Shown: positions 9,659 through 19,929 of the stretch, piece by piece | Layout of the letters: every line of letters begins with the position of its first letter | Numbering within the stretch: position 1 is the first letter of the stretch | Source of the DNA: Cepaea nemoralis | Lineage: Eukaryota; Mollusca; Gastropoda; Stylommatophora; Helicidae | Direction: 5' to 3' | Assembly: GCA_014155875.1 (NCBI GenBank) | Contig: JACEFZ010004196.1 | Span: 786,001 to 850,000 of the forward strand | Length of the DNA stretch: 64,000 nt | Program-made: the position numbers and the translations under genes | Notes under the pieces: model-generated | The model's database searches: none | Told to the model about the DNA's origin: nothing | Seen by the model: the letters and a program-made list of their open reading frames with translations, nothing else

Positions 9659-10381
9659 TTAATTATGGCGGTAGCGAGTGTGACTGATAAGGCCAATTTG
9701 CGCTGTAAATGTCCGTTCACAGTGGGTGCATGTGAACACGTGGTCATTTCCACCATCATGCACCATCTTACGTCTCAAACGCTTGGTGTGTGACTTTTCT
9801 GCAATAATTTTCTCCTTTGACTTTATTCCATTTCTGATATTTGCCCTCCATGCAACACGTTCAGCGGCGACTTGCTCCCAATGTGCATTATCAATGCCTG
9901 TATCAATCATGTCCCGCTTACACACATCTTTGTATCGTAGTAGAGGCCGACCCTGAGATCTCTTACCCATCTGTAATTCACCAAAAAAGATATCCTTTGG
10001 TATTCTACCATCATCCATCCTCCTAAGATGTCCTATCCATCTAAGTCTACGAAGACTGAGCATGGAATACACTGTCACACAACCTGATCTTTCCAATACT
10101 TCAGTATTTGTGATTTTGTCTTGCCACTTAATACCAAGAATTCTTCGCAGACACCGCATATGAAAGCTGTTTAAATTGTTCTCTTGGTGTGAGTAAGTTG
10201 TCCAGGCTTCACTGCCATAGAGAAGAGTACTAAGGACACAGGCTTGATAGACAAGGACTTTTGTTTTGGCAGTAAGCTTCCTGTTCTCCCAGACTCTTTT
10301 TCTTAACCTGTTCATTGTTGTTGCTGCCTTACCAATCCGGATGTTGATTTCCTGATCTAGGGATAATTTGCTATTTACCAC
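9659..10381 (-). CDS. LINE A C-terminal region with C2H2 zinc finger
   Basis: 240 residues in phase with the RT frame upstream; the intervening TAA replaces a CAA present in copy B. It has the post-RT segment common to LINEs (LLYGSEAW at about 53-60, then RRLRWIGHL and GRPLLRYKD motifs). It ends with a classical C2H2 finger, C218, C221, H234, H239 (CX2CX12HX4H). The finger is kept in copies B and C, which suggests selection while the family was active. It probably binds nucleic acid, possibly template RNA or target DNA. It is not a separate host gene. Confidence 0.85.
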   Translation of the reverse strand: MVNSKLSLDQEINIRIGKAATTMNRLRKRVWENRKLTAKTKVLVYQACVLSTLLYGSEAWTTYSHQENNLNSFHMRCLRRILGIKWQDKITNTEVLERSGCVTVYSMLSLRRLRWIGHLRRMDDGRIPKDIFFGELQMGKRSQGRPLLRYKDVCKRDMIDTGIDNAHWEQVAAERVAWRANIRNGIKSKEKIIAEKSHTKRLRRKMVHDGGNDHVFTCTHCERTFTAQIGLISHTRYRHN

Positions 10382-10459
10382 TGATCCTAGATATGTAAAA
10401 TGGTCTACTATCTCTAGGTCGGCGTCGTCAATAAAGATTGATGGTACCCCATGTGCACC

Positions 10460-11497
10460 TTATGACATAATCTGTGTCTTCTTTTTGCTAATTGTTAAAC
10501 CAAATTCAGAACAAGCATTGGAGAATGCAGATAGTAGACATTGCAATTCTTCCTCAGAGTGGGTCGTAACTGCAGCATCATCTGCAAAAAGCAACTCTCT
10601 GATCAGTACCCTCCTAATTTTGGTCTTAGCCTTCAATCTCTGAGCATTGTAGAGGCCGCCATCTGAGCGTGAGTGAATGTATATACCACCATCCTGATCA
10701 CGAAATGCATATTTCAGTAGAAGTGAAAAGTATATTCCAAAGAGGGTGGGAGCTAGTACACAACCTTGCTTAACTCCACTCTTGATTTCAAATTCTTCAG
10801 AAGTTGCACCATCAAACTTGATTATACCCTTCATGCCTGTGTGGAACGATTCCACAATGGACAGAAGAGTTGGTGGGCAGCCAATCTTCTTTAATGCCTT
10901 GAACAGACCCTCACGACTGACCAAATCAAATGCCTTTGTGAGGTCGATGAAGGCAATAAACAGTGGTTGATTCTGTTCATGGCATTTTTCTTGCATTTGT
11001 CGCAATGAGAATATCATATCATTGGTAGACCGGTTCTGTCGAAAGCCACACTGTGATTCGGGGTAGACTTGATCTCCTAGGACTTGAAGTCTGCGTAGAA
11101 CAATTCTGGCAAATACTTTTCCAACAATACACAGAAGTGAGATACCCCTATAGTTGTTGCAGTCGCTCCGATCGCCCTTGTTCTTATACAGCGTTATGAT
11201 GCTTGAATCTTTGAAATCCTGTGGAACTTGTCCTTCACGCCAGCATAGCTCTATTAGCTGGTGGATCTGTAGAGTAAGTGTGTCTTGCCCACTCCTGATA
11301 ACCTCTATTGGAATCCCATCCTTACCTGGAGCCTTGCCAGATGCAAGTTCATTTATAGCACACTTAACTTCTATTATGGTGGGAAGTGTGTCCAGGTGGT
11401 CAAGAGTTGGTAGAGCCTCTATGGCGTTGAGGGCATCATCCGCTAGTTTGGTCTCACTTGAGTAAAGCTCCAAATAGTGCTCTACCCATCTGTCCAT
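10460..11497 (-). CDS. LINE A reverse transcriptase domain
   Basis: 345 residues of a non-LTR reverse transcriptase, which copies the element's RNA at nicked chromosomal DNA. Visible motifs are GKAPGKDGIP (about 54-63), NNYRGISLL (114-122), the palm motif FIDLTKAFD (183-191), GVKQGCVLAPTLF (241-253) and catalytic FADD (304-307). It lies in the same phase as the endonuclease frame upstream across one TAG and the C-terminal frame downstream across one TAA. The Met at 11497 follows the TAG by two codons, so it may not be a natural start. The frame is otherwise uninterrupted. Confidence 0.9.
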   Translation of the reverse strand: MDRWVEHYLELYSSETKLADDALNAIEALPTLDHLDTLPTIIEVKCAINELASGKAPGKDGIPIEVIRSGQDTLTLQIHQLIELCWREGQVPQDFKDSSIITLYKNKGDRSDCNNYRGISLLCIVGKVFARIVLRRLQVLGDQVYPESQCGFRQNRSTNDMIFSLRQMQEKCHEQNQPLFIAFIDLTKAFDLVSREGLFKALKKIGCPPTLLSIVESFHTGMKGIIKFDGATSEEFEIKSGVKQGCVLAPTLFGIYFSLLLKYAFRDQDGGIYIHSRSDGGLYNAQRLKAKTKIRRVLIRELLFADDAAVTTHSEEELQCLLSAFSNACSEFGLTISKKKTQIMS

Positions 11498-11500
11498 CTG

Positions 11501-12793
11501 CTATTTCTTATCAGTGATGACTTCTCCAGTCAAGGTTTTCAATGGTGCACTTCTTTTGATCACTGGACCACAGGCTTTCTTTATTCCTTCATACATGCTT
11601 CTTATGTCTCCCTTATCACTTGCGATTTGAATGGACTCACATAACTTGATCCAATAATAATTTGCACACTGCCTGGCAGCCTTTTGCACATCCTTCCTAG
11701 CTTGCCTTAGCTCACTCAGAGTGTTACGCGTTGGTCTTTCCTTGTTTCTTAAGAGAGCTTTCTTCTTCTTATCAATCAAGGGCTGCAGAGTCTCGTTGTT
11801 GGCCGCAAACCAGTCCTGCCTCTTATGATCCACAGTGCCGTAAACCCCTACGGCAGTTTTATAAAGAGTTTCCTTAATTTGACCCCACTTTTCATTTACT
11901 GTACAATTTTCTGGTATATCAGTGAAAGCGTCTTCAAGTTGCTGTTGAAACTGAAAGCACTTTTCAGGATCATGAGTGTTAATAATATTAATCCTGGGGC
12001 TAGATTTGTGTTTAGCTGTGTAGATTCTCTTTGGTCTCAGTCTAACCCTTGCAACAACCAAAGAATGATCCGTATCACAGTCAGCACTGTGGTAACTACG
12101 AGTCAATGATATATGGTTCAGATGTTGTCTCCGTGTGATGATGAAGTCCAGCTGGTGCCAATGGCCGGATCTTGGATGTTTCCATGTGACCTTATGCATC
12201 TCTTTTGTTTTAAAAAAAGAGTTTGTAATACATAGGTCATTACTGGTGCAATGCTCCAGCAGCCTTTGCCCATTTTCATTCATGTGACCGATGTTGTATT
12301 TTCCAAGGCACACTGGCCATGAACTCGAGTCCTTGCCCACACGAGCATTGAAATCACCGAGCATATAAATGTAGTCAGATTTTGGAACTGCCTTGATCAC
12401 GGAGTCTAACTCCTCATAGAGCAAATCCTTCACATCATCAGAGGAATCGAGTGTTGGTGCATATGCAGTAATAATGGTGGCAAGCCCACAAGAGGTTGCC
12501 AAGCGCAGGGATAATAGTCTTTCATTTCCTCCTGCTGGAATTTCAATCATTCCCAGTAGCGAATTCTTCACTGCAAAGCCCACACCGTGTTGCCTTTTTT
12601 CTGCCTGCCCTCTACCCTTCCAGAAAAAGGTGTAGTTGTTTTCCCTGAGTGATCCTTCCTCAGCGAGGCGAGTCTCCTGCAGGCCAGCAATATCAATGTT
12701 AAGACGATTGAGTTCGGCATCAATCACAGCCGTTTTTCTCACATCGTCAATATTGGTCAAGTCAGTGGAAAATCCTGGACACATGGTTCTCAC
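11501..12793 (-). CDS. LINE A endonuclease domain (AP-endonuclease-like)
   Basis: 430 residues. LQE (38-40) carries the metal-binding Glu, YAPT is at 111-114, GDFNA at 146-150, and the TDHS motif (241-244) supplies the catalytic Asp-His near the domain end. About 180 residues of Lys/Arg-rich linker precede the RT. These enzymes nick target DNA to start reverse transcription. Proteins of this kind are often mis-annotated in animal genomes as craniofacial development protein 2-like. The start is the first Met in frame. The terminal TAG is shared with copy B. Confidence 0.9.
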   Translation of the reverse strand: MRTMCPGFSTDLTNIDDVRKTAVIDAELNRLNIDIAGLQETRLAEEGSLRENNYTFFWKGRGQAEKRQHGVGFAVKNSLLGMIEIPAGGNERLLSLRLATSCGLATIITAYAPTLDSSDDVKDLLYEELDSVIKAVPKSDYIYMLGDFNARVGKDSSSWPVCLGKYNIGHMNENGQRLLEHCTSNDLCITNSFFKTKEMHKVTWKHPRSGHWHQLDFIITRRQHLNHISLTRSYHSADCDTDHSLVVARVRLRPKRIYTAKHKSSPRINIINTHDPEKCFQFQQQLEDAFTDIPENCTVNEKWGQIKETLYKTAVGVYGTVDHKRQDWFAANNETLQPLIDKKKKALLRNKERPTRNTLSELRQARKDVQKAARQCANYYWIKLCESIQIASDKGDIRSMYEGIKKACGPVIKRSAPLKTLTGEVITDKK

Positions 12794-13560
12794 GTTCCAG
12801 GTTGCAAGCCGTAGCTTGAGGTTTCTATGTTTATTTTTGTTTGTACCTGGTGCATTGGTTTTACAGCCTGCGATTCAGATTTTGTCCTAGCCCCAAGCAC
12901 CCATTGAAGCAGGCAGGCTGTGGCGGATCAGCACCCAATTGGCTGGGGGCTGCCCAGCTTGAGGCGGGCGGTAGCTGATCAGTGACACCTATAGGTGTCT
13001 CCCACCGTCAGAGGCAACGCGTGGCGCCCCATGTCTACGCCAACTGACAAGGACTTATAACCCGTAACAGTTGCCTCTCGCTTTGATTCCGAGACCAGTT
13101 AAGACCAGGGATGGAGTTATTGCCTCTCCATAGCACAAAGCCTGGGCTAAAATATAGAGATCATGTGTTGCCCATGCAGCATGATCCCTCTCTCGGCCTG
13201 CCCAGTTCACTCCAGAGGAAAGGTAACACCCCTACATCTGGAACAAGACAAGCTGCAGAAGCTCCCGGATCAGCAAAGCAATGCTCTAACTGTCCGCCTG
13301 TCGGAGCTTCGATCCTAGACCAGTCGCCAACCAAGGCTTAGGGCCTGGTCTGCCCTGCCATGACAATTTTGTCTTTAGCTTGCATTTCCTCGCACCAGGG
13401 TAAGGCTTGTACCCTCCCAATTGCGCTCTTCCGCCCGAAGCCGTTGGCACAATGTGGGGTGTCGGGTTTGGTAAGCGCCGCCCAACGTTCGGCGCTAACA
13501 GAAACCAGGTAGTACCGTCTACTGTTATACGGTAGCTCAGTCATATCTGACTAAGACCTG
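12794..13560 (-). other. 5' region of LINE copy A
   Basis: No coding frame is supported. The outer ~450 bp (13110-13560) recur in copy B (35130-35575), copy C (37107-37577, reversed) and copy D (62070-62425 plus 63031-63090). It is presumably the 5' untranslated region with an internal promoter, which is inference. Confidence 0.75.
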
Positions 13561-14184
13561 ACAGTAATTAAGTACATTAGAACAAACATAGCAATTTAAT
13601 ACAGTAAAACAAACACAGTAATTGAGTGCCATAAAATAACCACAGTAATTGAGCGAAGTATTAAACACACAGTAACTGAGTGAAGTAAATCAAAGATAGT
13701 AATAAGTGCAGTAAAACACACACAGTAATTAAGCGCAGTAACACAAGCACAGTAACTGAGTGCAGTAAAACTAACTCAGTAAGTGAGCGCAGTAAGACAA
13801 ACACAGTAATTAGATGCAGTAAAACAAAGAAAGTAATTGAGTGCAGTAAAACACACACGGTAATTGAGTGTAGTAAAACAAACACAGTAAATGAGTGCCA
13901 TAAAACAAACACGGTAATTGAGCGCCATAGAATAAACACAGTAGTTGAGCGCAGTAACACAAAGACCGTCACCAACTTAAGGCCATGATCCATCAACTAT
14001 CTATCAATTACACAGTAATTGAGTGCAGTAAAACAAAGACAGTAATTAATTGCAGTACCACATACACAATAATTAAGTGCAGTAAAACAAACACAGTAAG
14101 TGAGTGCAGTAAGACAAACACAGTAAATAAGTGTAGTAAAACAAAGACAGTAATTGAGTACAGTACAACACACACAAAATCAGC
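13561..14184. repeat. 27-bp satellite, second segment
   Basis: Resumes immediately after LINE copy A with the same CAGTAATTGAGTGCAGTAAA unit. Long Leu/Phe/Val-rich minus frames here and at 15255-16725 come from the repeat. Confidence 0.9.
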
Positions 14185-14532
14185 ACCTGCGAAATGAGAT
14201 GCCTGAGGAGATCTGCCAACTTAACAATCCGAGACCGAGTAAGAATTGCTATTATCAGACAGACAATGGGATCAACACATTGTGCCACATTTATTGAAAG
14301 ACAGAAGATAAAGTGGTTTGGCCATGTCGTTAGAATGCAACACCATCAACTACCATCACTGGCCTTACATCAAAGATCATCTGCGACGAGACCAATGGAC
14401 GTCAAAGAAGAAAGTGGATTGATGACATCAAAAACATTGTACAATCACGCTGAATTACACTATCCAGTGCCGCCCACCGGGCGCTGGAGCGCAAATTATT
14501 CCTCCCCACGACGCTTGACGGTAGAAGTGGAA

Positions 14533-14564
<32 letters not shown>

Positions 14565-14565
14565 C
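14185..14565 (+). mobile_element. LINE 3' fragment with (GAT)n tail
   Basis: The plus strand encodes a C-terminal LINE piece (IKWFGHVVRM and a ditch of basic residues), then decays. It ends in a GAT microsatellite at about 14533-14561, a typical LINE 3' tail. It sits inside the 27-bp satellite. Confidence 0.75.
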
Positions 14566-14730
14566 AACAGACACAGTAATTGAGTGCAGTTAAACAAACA
14601 CAATACTTGAGGGCTGAAAAACACACAGAGTAATTGAGTGCCATAAAACAAACACAATAATTAAGTGAAGTAAAAGACACACAGTAATTGAGTGCAGTAA
14701 AATAAACACATTAAATGAGTGAAGTAAACC
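14566..14730. repeat. 27-bp satellite, third segment
   Basis: About six units, flanked by the LINE fragment and by an unassigned insert. Confidence 0.85.
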
Positions 14731-15254
14731 ATGTTGGATGAAGAATGACTGGCGCGATGAATTGGATTAAAGTGAAGAAGAGATGCGCAAATTGTCGACC
14801 TCACTATCTCGTATGAGTCCATCTGAGTCCAGTGCCAAGACAAGTCAAGACGACTGGAGACGAATACAGGTGCAGTGGATGACCAGGGCGCTCTACGTGC
14901 CTTGCCGTGCTCATTACGTTCCACACCGCTTTGCAGGTAAACGCCGTCTTGTCCGTTAAATCAGGAATGATTTCTTCCGCGCAGTCTGCCGAATCCTGTC
15001 TTTACATGCTGGGTAGGCATACCTTAATTCACCGATCAGTTTAATACCAAATCGGCTACACACGCCTGGTTTAGCCAGCCAGTTACAGCTGTTGCCCGGT
15101 GGCTTGGCCGCTGTCGCATGCTGACAGCTACTAGAAACCATAGGCATGAGCTGGATGTCAGGCTTGGACCAGTGGGGGTTGGTCCCTTAAAATGGGAGTG
15201 ACAGCCATCCTTACCAAAGGTACTACAAATGCCTTACACTCCACACCCCCTAAG
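14731..15254. other. Unassigned insert in the satellite
   Basis: About 520 bp of complex sequence, GC-richer than the array, interrupt the satellite. No frame above 90 codons, no core shared with the SINEs, no clear terminal repeats. Origin unknown. Confidence 0.55.
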
Positions 15255-16725
15255 TGCAGTAGTGAAGTAAAACACACATAGTAATTGAATGTCATAAAAC
15301 AAACATAGTCATTGAGCGCCATAAAATAAATACAGTCATTGAGCTCAGTGAAACAAAGACAGTAATTGAGTGCAGTAAAACACACACAGTAATTGAGTGC
15401 AGTAAAACAGAGTCAGTAATTGAGTGCAGTAAAACAGAGTCAGTAATTAAGTGCAGTAAAACAAACACAGTATTTGAGTAAGACAAACACAGTAAGAAAG
15501 TGTAGTAAAAACAAAGACAGTAATTGAGTGCGGTAAAAAAAACGCACACAATAATTAAGTGCAGTAACACAAACATAGTGAATGAGTGAAGTAAATCAAA
15601 CGCAGTAATTAAGCGCCATAAAATAAACACAGTAATTTAGCGCAGTACAATAAAGTCAGTTATTGAATGCAGTAAAACACACACAGGAATTGAGTGTAGT
15701 AAAGCAAAGACAGTGATTAAGTGCAGTATAGCACACAGAGTAATTAGTGCAGTAAAACACACACAGGGATTGAGTGTAGTAAAGCAAAGACAGTGATTAA
15801 GTGCAGTATAGCACACAGAGTAATTAGTGCAGTAAAACACACACAGGGATTGAGTGTAGTAAAGCAAAGACAGTGATTAAGTGCAGTAAAACACACACAG
15901 TAATTTAGTGAAGTAAAACACACACAGGAATTGAGTGTAGTAAAGCAAAGACAGTGATTAAGTGCAGTATAGCACACAGAGTAATTAGTGCAGTAAAACA
16001 CACACAGGAAATGAGTGTAGTAAAGCAAAAACAGTGATTAAGTGCAGTATAACACACAGAGTAATTGATGCAGTAAAACAAACACATTATTTGAGCGCAG
16101 AAAGATAAATACTGTAATTGAGTGCGGTAAAACACACACAGTAATTGAGTGCAGTAAAACAAACACGGTAAATTAGTGAAGTAAAACAAACATAGTAACT
16201 GCGTGCCATAAAATAAATACGTTAATTGAGCGCCATAAAATAAACACGGTAATTGTGTGCAGTAAAACATAGACAGTAATTGAGTGCATTAAATCCCACA
16301 CAGTAATAGAGTGCAGAAAAACAAAGTAATTAAATGCAGTAAAACAAAGACAGTAATAATGTGCAGTACAACAAACACAGTAATCACTGCAGTAAAACAA
16401 ACACTGTAACTAAATGCAGAAAAACACACACAGTAATTGTGCGCAGTAAAACAAAGACAGTAATTAAGTACAATAAAACAAACACAGTAATTAAGTGCAG
16501 TAAAACACACACAGTAACTGGGCGCAGTAAAACACAAACAGTAATTGAGTGCAGTAAAACAAAGACAGTAATTGAGTGCAGTAAAATAAACACTGTAATC
16601 GAGTGCAGTAAAACACATTGTAATCGAGTGCAGTAAACCAAAGACAGTAATTAAGTGCAGTAAAACAAACACATTAATTGAGTGCAGTAAAACAAACAAA
16701 GTAAATAAGTGCAGTAAAACTGTGG
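15255..16725. repeat. 27-bp satellite, main block with ~80-bp higher-order unit
   Basis: Roughly 50 units. Between about 15670 and 16060 a three-unit block (marked by GGGATTGAGTGTAGTAAAGC or GGAATTGAGTGTAG, then CAGTATAGCACACAGAG) repeats about every 80 bp, so local amplification occurred in multi-unit steps. Confidence 0.9.
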
Positions 16726-16739
16726 GGTAGTAAATGGAT

Positions 16740-16995
16740 ATATATTTTTTTTTAAATTTTAATTCGCATATCCTTTACAGGACATCGCTGTCAACAGCAG
16801 CATCTTTCAGCTGTCTGTTGATTTCTTGGCAAGATTACGCTCAGTAGTTTGCCATTGCTTTCTGAGCGGCCGGCTCAGTTATTCCGCAAGTCACTAGCGG
16901 GGGTAGAACCGCTTCCAGTTCTTGCCCGCTACTAGGCTCTGCGTGATAAACGGGATTACGGAGCCAGTGGTGTAACCCCTCGGCAAGAGAGACCG
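16740..16995 (-). repeat. SINE, same subfamily as 63140-63395
   Basis: Nearly full length on the minus strand: tRNA-like head (GGGGTTACACC, later GCGGTTCTACCCCC), the core hairpin with arms CGCTCAG/CTGAGCG (16862-16868 and 16838-16844), and a 3' TCCTGTAAAGGA hairpin. It lies directly after the satellite. Confidence 0.8.
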
Positions 16996-18125
16996 GCTAA
17001 AATGGATGTATAGCGACATGAATCCCCAGATCCTAATAGCCAACTGTATAAGAAACTGTAAAGGGCTCAATAAGACTTTCTAGCGGTAAAGACTAGTTGC
17101 AAAGTGATGTTTCCTAACAGAGGCCAATAGAGCACTGGAAATTTACCGGATCTTCAAGAGGATAGCACTCACTCTTTGTAAACCGAGGGTCCATGTGATT
17201 ATCCAGCCCACAATCAGTTCCATCGTAATGTTGTCCCTTGACAAATATTATCAATGAGAACACACATGAAAAGATTCAAACACCAAATAACAAATAAATA
17301 AACATCTCTTAAATACAATAGATAACATTATATTGGGATAACCTGGGGGATAGAGAAAGTGTGTGTATGTTCATGTGACATGGCATAATAATACACAACC
17401 ACAATAAAAAAAGGACAATAACATATTAATAAAATATATGGCAATTGTATCTAATTAATTAATTAACGGTCCAGATGTTGTCTTGACGAAGGAATTAAAT
17501 CAACATCCTCCTAGCTACTTTGAGATGCTAAGGGTTTTCTAGATGCCACGGGGAAAGTTCATAGTTTACCGTAAACAAAGTGAAAGTCTATAGTTAAATT
17601 AAACGGGGTGAAAGTCCATTATTAACCAAACACTGGAAAACGTCCATGTTCTTAAATAACACTGGAGAACAGTCCACTATTAAGCTATTCGGGCAAATGT
17701 GCCTTCGTAAACCACTGGGGCGAAAGTTCATTCTTAACACACAGGGGTGCGAGTGCTCCTTTCCATATAGGAGTATGAATGTTTATTCCCATGTAGGAAT
17801 CAGTGGTGGAATTACTGGGTTCAGAATCCAGCGAGCGTTGGCACGGGAAAACATGAAGTGGTAATAAAAGATGCTAGCGGCATTTATCATGCCGTGATTG
17901 ATGTTCGGATAATGGAGAGTCCAGTATTGATTAAGAGAGAATCACTCTTCCCGCATTGGAAATGCCTTCTCCCCCTCCTGCCTTGAGGATTATGACCCTC
18001 CTATTGTCTTTCATCATTATGTATGAATATACCCCATATTCATCCCAATGAAGAAACTTTCCAGCCCAATGAAGAAACCACCGTTTCCTGTAGAAAATAT
18101 GTGCCAAGCCATATAGCCATACCCA
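16996..18125. other. Mostly unassigned; ~35-bp degenerate repeats at 17530-17790
   Basis: No supported gene. From about 17530 the motif GGGGNGAAAGTCCATNNTTAA recurs six or seven times with strong decay. The rest is AT-rich unique-looking sequence. Confidence 0.5.
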
Positions 18126-18129
18126 CAGA

Positions 18130-18212
18130 AACAAGTGAAAAAGAAAATGGAAAAAGGGAAAGAGGGAAAGAAAATGGAAAAAGGGAAAGAGGGAAAGAAA
18201 AAGAAAAAGAAC

Positions 18213-18305
<93 letters not shown>
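18130..18305. repeat. Purine microsatellite (GGGAAAGA-rich then GA)n
   Basis: Two copies of a GAAAATGGAAAAAGGGAAAGA-like unit lead into about 48 GA repeats. The Arg-Glu frame it creates is not a gene. Confidence 0.95.
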
Positions 18306-18307
<2 letters not shown>

Positions 18308-18489
18308 GAAGTGATTATGACAAATGTGTGGGTCAAATTAGACCTGGCCCCATCGGGCCTCATCACCTTAACATCTTATGCAGTTCCTCCACTCTATATT
18401 GACAAGGTATGTCTCTCTCACTCCTGTCTTATGGAGGAGAATCATTCTCATGCTCTCCAAACTCTGCCTCTAAGAATAGCTGGTGGCCA

Positions 18490-19678
18490 TCAGCAAGAGT
18501 GATGCTTCAAAAAGGCATAATAACTTTTACCTATGGCGGTAGCGAATGTGATTGGTAAGGCCAATTCGCTCTGTAAACGTCCGTTCACAGTGGGTGCATG
18601 TGAACACGTGGTTATTTCCACCATCATTCACCATCTTACGTCTCACACGCTCAGTGTGTGATTTATCTGCAATAGTTTTCTCCTTTGTATTTATTCCATT
18701 TCTGATGCTTGCCCTCCATGCAACACGTTCAGCGGCGACTTGCTCCCAATGTGCATTATCAATGCCTGCATCAGTCATGTCCCGCTTACACACATCTTTG
18801 TATCGTAGTAGAGGCCGAACCTGAGATATCTCACCCATCTGTAATTCACCAAAAAAGATTTCCTTTGGTATTCTACCATCATCCATCCTCCTAAGATGTC
18901 CTATCCATCTAAGTCTACGAAGACTGAGCATGGAATAAACCGTCACACAACCTGATCTTTCCAATACTTCAGTATTTGTGATTTTGTCTTGCAAAGAATT
19001 CTTCGCAGACACCGCATATAAAAGCTGTTTACACGTTTCTCTTAGTGTTAGTAAGTTGTCCAGGTTTCACTGCCATAAAGAAGAGTACTAAGGATACAGG
19101 CTTGATAGACAAGGACTTTTGTTTTGGCAGTAAGCTTCCTGTTCTCAGAGACTCTTTTTCTTAACCTGTTCATTGTTGTTGCTGCTTTACCAACCCGGGT
19201 GGTGATTTCCTGATCTAGGGATAATTTGCTATTTACCACTGATCCTAGATATGTAAAATGGTCTACTATCTCTAGTTCGAAGTCGTCGATAAAGATTGAT
19301 GGTACCCCATGTGCACCTTGTGACATAATCTGTGTCTTCTTTTTTTTTAGTTGTTAAACCAAATTCGGAACAAGCATTGAAGAATGCAGATAGTAGACAT
19401 TGTAATTCTTCCTCAGAGTGGGTCGTAACTGCAGCAAAAAGCAACTCTCTGATCAGTACCCTCATAATTTTGGTCTTGGCCTTCAATCTCTGAGCATCGT
19501 AAAGGCCGCCATGTGAACGTGAGTGAATGTTTATACCACCATCCTGATCACGAAAGGCATATTTCAGTAGAAGTGAAAAGTATATTCCAAAGAGGGTGGG
19601 AGCTAGTACACAACCTTGCTTAACTCCACTCTTGATTTCAAACTCTTCAGAAGTTGCACCATCAAACTTGATTATACC
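18490..19678 (-). mobile_element. LINE copy B, 3' part
   Basis: Matches copy A from its 3' end through the FADD region. The C-terminal frame 18527-19012 keeps the C2H2 finger (CTHC...H...H). Frames 19048-19326 and 19229-19780 cover the post-RT region and part of the RT. The catalytic FADD is lost in a small deletion (about 19436), and other indels shift the frame. The match stops at 19678 where an LTR element begins and resumes at 32868. Confidence 0.88.
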
Positions 19679-19922
19679 TGTAACAGCGCACAGATAAATA
19701 GGACTAACGAGTTCTGTGTTAGAGTATAAATAGAGATTTATTTCATCTTGATGACAACTTCTACAACCTTCATACAACATGGCGTCTTCTCTCTTCCAGG
19801 CCCAGATGTTGACTGGTTCCTAACAACAAACTACGTCACGACTTGAGCATCCTTCTTCCCATTCCATCCTGATGCTCAAGCGTGCTGTAGTTTTGCCCAC
19901 CCAATATACACATACTGCTACA
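19679..19922 (-). repeat. 3' LTR of outer element
   Basis: 244 bp, paired with 32620-32863. A purine run (AGGAAGG on the minus strand, 19923-19929) directly precedes it and is the likely polypurine tract. Confidence 0.93.
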
Positions 19923-19929
19923 CCTTCCT

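Larger units (their letters stand above)
9599..13560 (-). mobile_element. LINE copy A (APE-type endonuclease, RT, C-terminal zinc finger)
   Basis: A near full-length non-LTR retrotransposon on the minus strand inside the 27-bp satellite. Three consecutive frames, all in the same phase, encode endonuclease, reverse transcriptase and a C-terminal region. They are separated by single stops: TAG at 11501-11503 and TAA at 10460-10462. The 13-mer ACAGTAATTAAGT occurs on both flanks (9586-9598, 13561-13573) and fits a target duplication, although the satellite unit makes that ambiguous. Three other copies are in the window: B (split, 18490-19678 and 32868-35575), C (37107-37842) and D (62013-63090). 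No RNase H domain. The clade was not assigned. Confidence 0.9.

Noticed and set aside
12636..12890. Plus-strand frames opposite the LINE A endonuclease and RT
   Set aside because: Shadows of the minus-strand LINE frame, without motifs.
13661..16699. Many Leu/Val/Phe/Cys-rich minus frames up to 136 codons that look like membrane proteins
   Set aside because: All are translations of the 27-bp satellite, which is a multiple of three and so keeps frames open.
18488..18495. CATCAGCA on both flanks of LINE copy B as target duplication
   Set aside because: The left copy is 13 bp away from the element end, so the positions do not fit.
18023..18502. Plus frame of 159 codons rich in Arg-Glu
   Set aside because: Made by the GA microsatellite; the flanks show no family.
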